NCBI RefSeq assembly: GCF_036311985.1
Contig: NZ_JAZDCJ010000014.1
DNA: 59,600 bases
Direction: 5' to 3' (one strand)
From: JAZDCJ01 sp036311985
Lineage (GTDB): Bacteria > Actinomycetota > Actinomycetes > Actinomycetales > Micrococcaceae
The notes under the pieces were generated by a model. The model did no database searches and was not told where the DNA came from. It worked only from the letters and a program-made list of their open reading frames with translations. The stretch's first letter is position 1, and every line of letters begins with the position of its first letter. A program made the position numbers and the translations under genes. Below are positions 59,514-59,600 of this stretch, piece by piece.

Positions 59514-59553
59514 CGCGAGGGCCCCGGGAGCGCAGGCTCCCGGGGCCCTCGCG
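59514..59553 (+). terminator. Terminator of aceE
   Basis: Eighteen-base-pair perfect stem with loop GCAG, 14 nt after the stop codon. Confidence 0.8.
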
Positions 59554-59600
59554 CGTCCCGGCCGCGACGCACAGCGCCGACCGCACGCCAGGCCCCGGGC

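Overview
The window is about 70% G+C, coding-dense and uses many GTG starts. It looks like a chromosomal segment of a Micrococcales actinobacterium, probably Micrococcaceae (Arthrobacter/Kocuria relatives). Pointers to this are clpP1-clpP2-clpX with trigger factor, a Nei2-type glycosylase, a SirA/NirA-type sulfite reductase, a mycothiol-nitroreductase-like DsbA protein, the ahpE-DUF3052-aceE order, a long GapB-type dehydrogenase and tandem MptA/B-type mannosyltransferases. No insertion sequence, prophage, integrase or CRISPR array was seen. All identifications come from motif reading, not database searches.

Layout. (1) 1-10691, minus strand: an assimilatory sulfate-reduction block, read from the right as sirohydrochlorin chelatase, ferredoxin-sulfite reductase, APS reductase (cysH), cysD, cysN, a sulfonate-type ABC transporter (binding protein, ATPase, permease), cysG and a partial ferredoxin-NADP reductase. 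Most junctions overlap by 1 to 11 bases. A short-chain dehydrogenase and a DUF488 protein lie just upstream on the same strand. (2) 11.9-14.5 kb: valS. (3) 14.9-20.3 kb, minus: a one-cysteine DsbA-like protein, clpX, clpP2, clpP1, trigger factor, tRNA-Pro and tRNA-Gly. (4) 20.3-27.5 kb: nei2, rpiB, pepN, an OsmC-like protein, a group II truncated hemoglobin, an unknown protein and tesB. (5) 27.5-34 kb: an EttA-type ABC-F protein with an abnormal tail, ssb, tRNA-Arg, a DUF4287-like protein, an MFS transporter, an aldo/keto reductase and a stand-alone RelA/SpoT-type synthetase. (6) 34.3-41.1 kb: a uracil-DNA-glycosylase-like protein, then four polytopic membrane proteins (DUF2079, GT87 and two MptA/B paralogues), probably for envelope mannan or glycolipid. 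(7) 41.3-50.3 kb: a small membrane protein, orn, tRNA-His, def, gapB, an OatA-like acyltransferase, RNase P RNA (rnpB), yaaA, a trypsin-like protease without a signal peptide and a COG1579 coiled-coil protein. (8) 50.4-59.6 kb: a Nif3-like protein, msrA, cysK-cysE, gnd, tRNA-Val, ahpE, a DUF3052 protein and aceE.

How it fits together. Region 1 carries sulfate from ATP activation to sulfide. cysG plus the chelatase can supply the siroheme, and FprA could reduce the ferredoxin used by the reductase. cysE-cysK, 42 kb away, turn sulfide into cysteine. No cysC is seen, and CysH has the cysteine pairs of an APS-using [4Fe-4S] enzyme, so the direct APS route is expected.

Expression signals. At least eleven genes have a TANNNT -10 hexamer ending 6 or 7 nt before the start codon, the signature of leaderless actinobacterial mRNA. 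Several gene ends carry long, nearly perfect palindromes that should act as terminators. No obviously new multi-gene system was found. The best leads are the stand-alone alarmone-synthetase-like protein with an uncharacterised C-terminal half, the signal-less trypsin-like protease, the EttA tail that reads through its own terminator, and the leaderless-promoter pattern.
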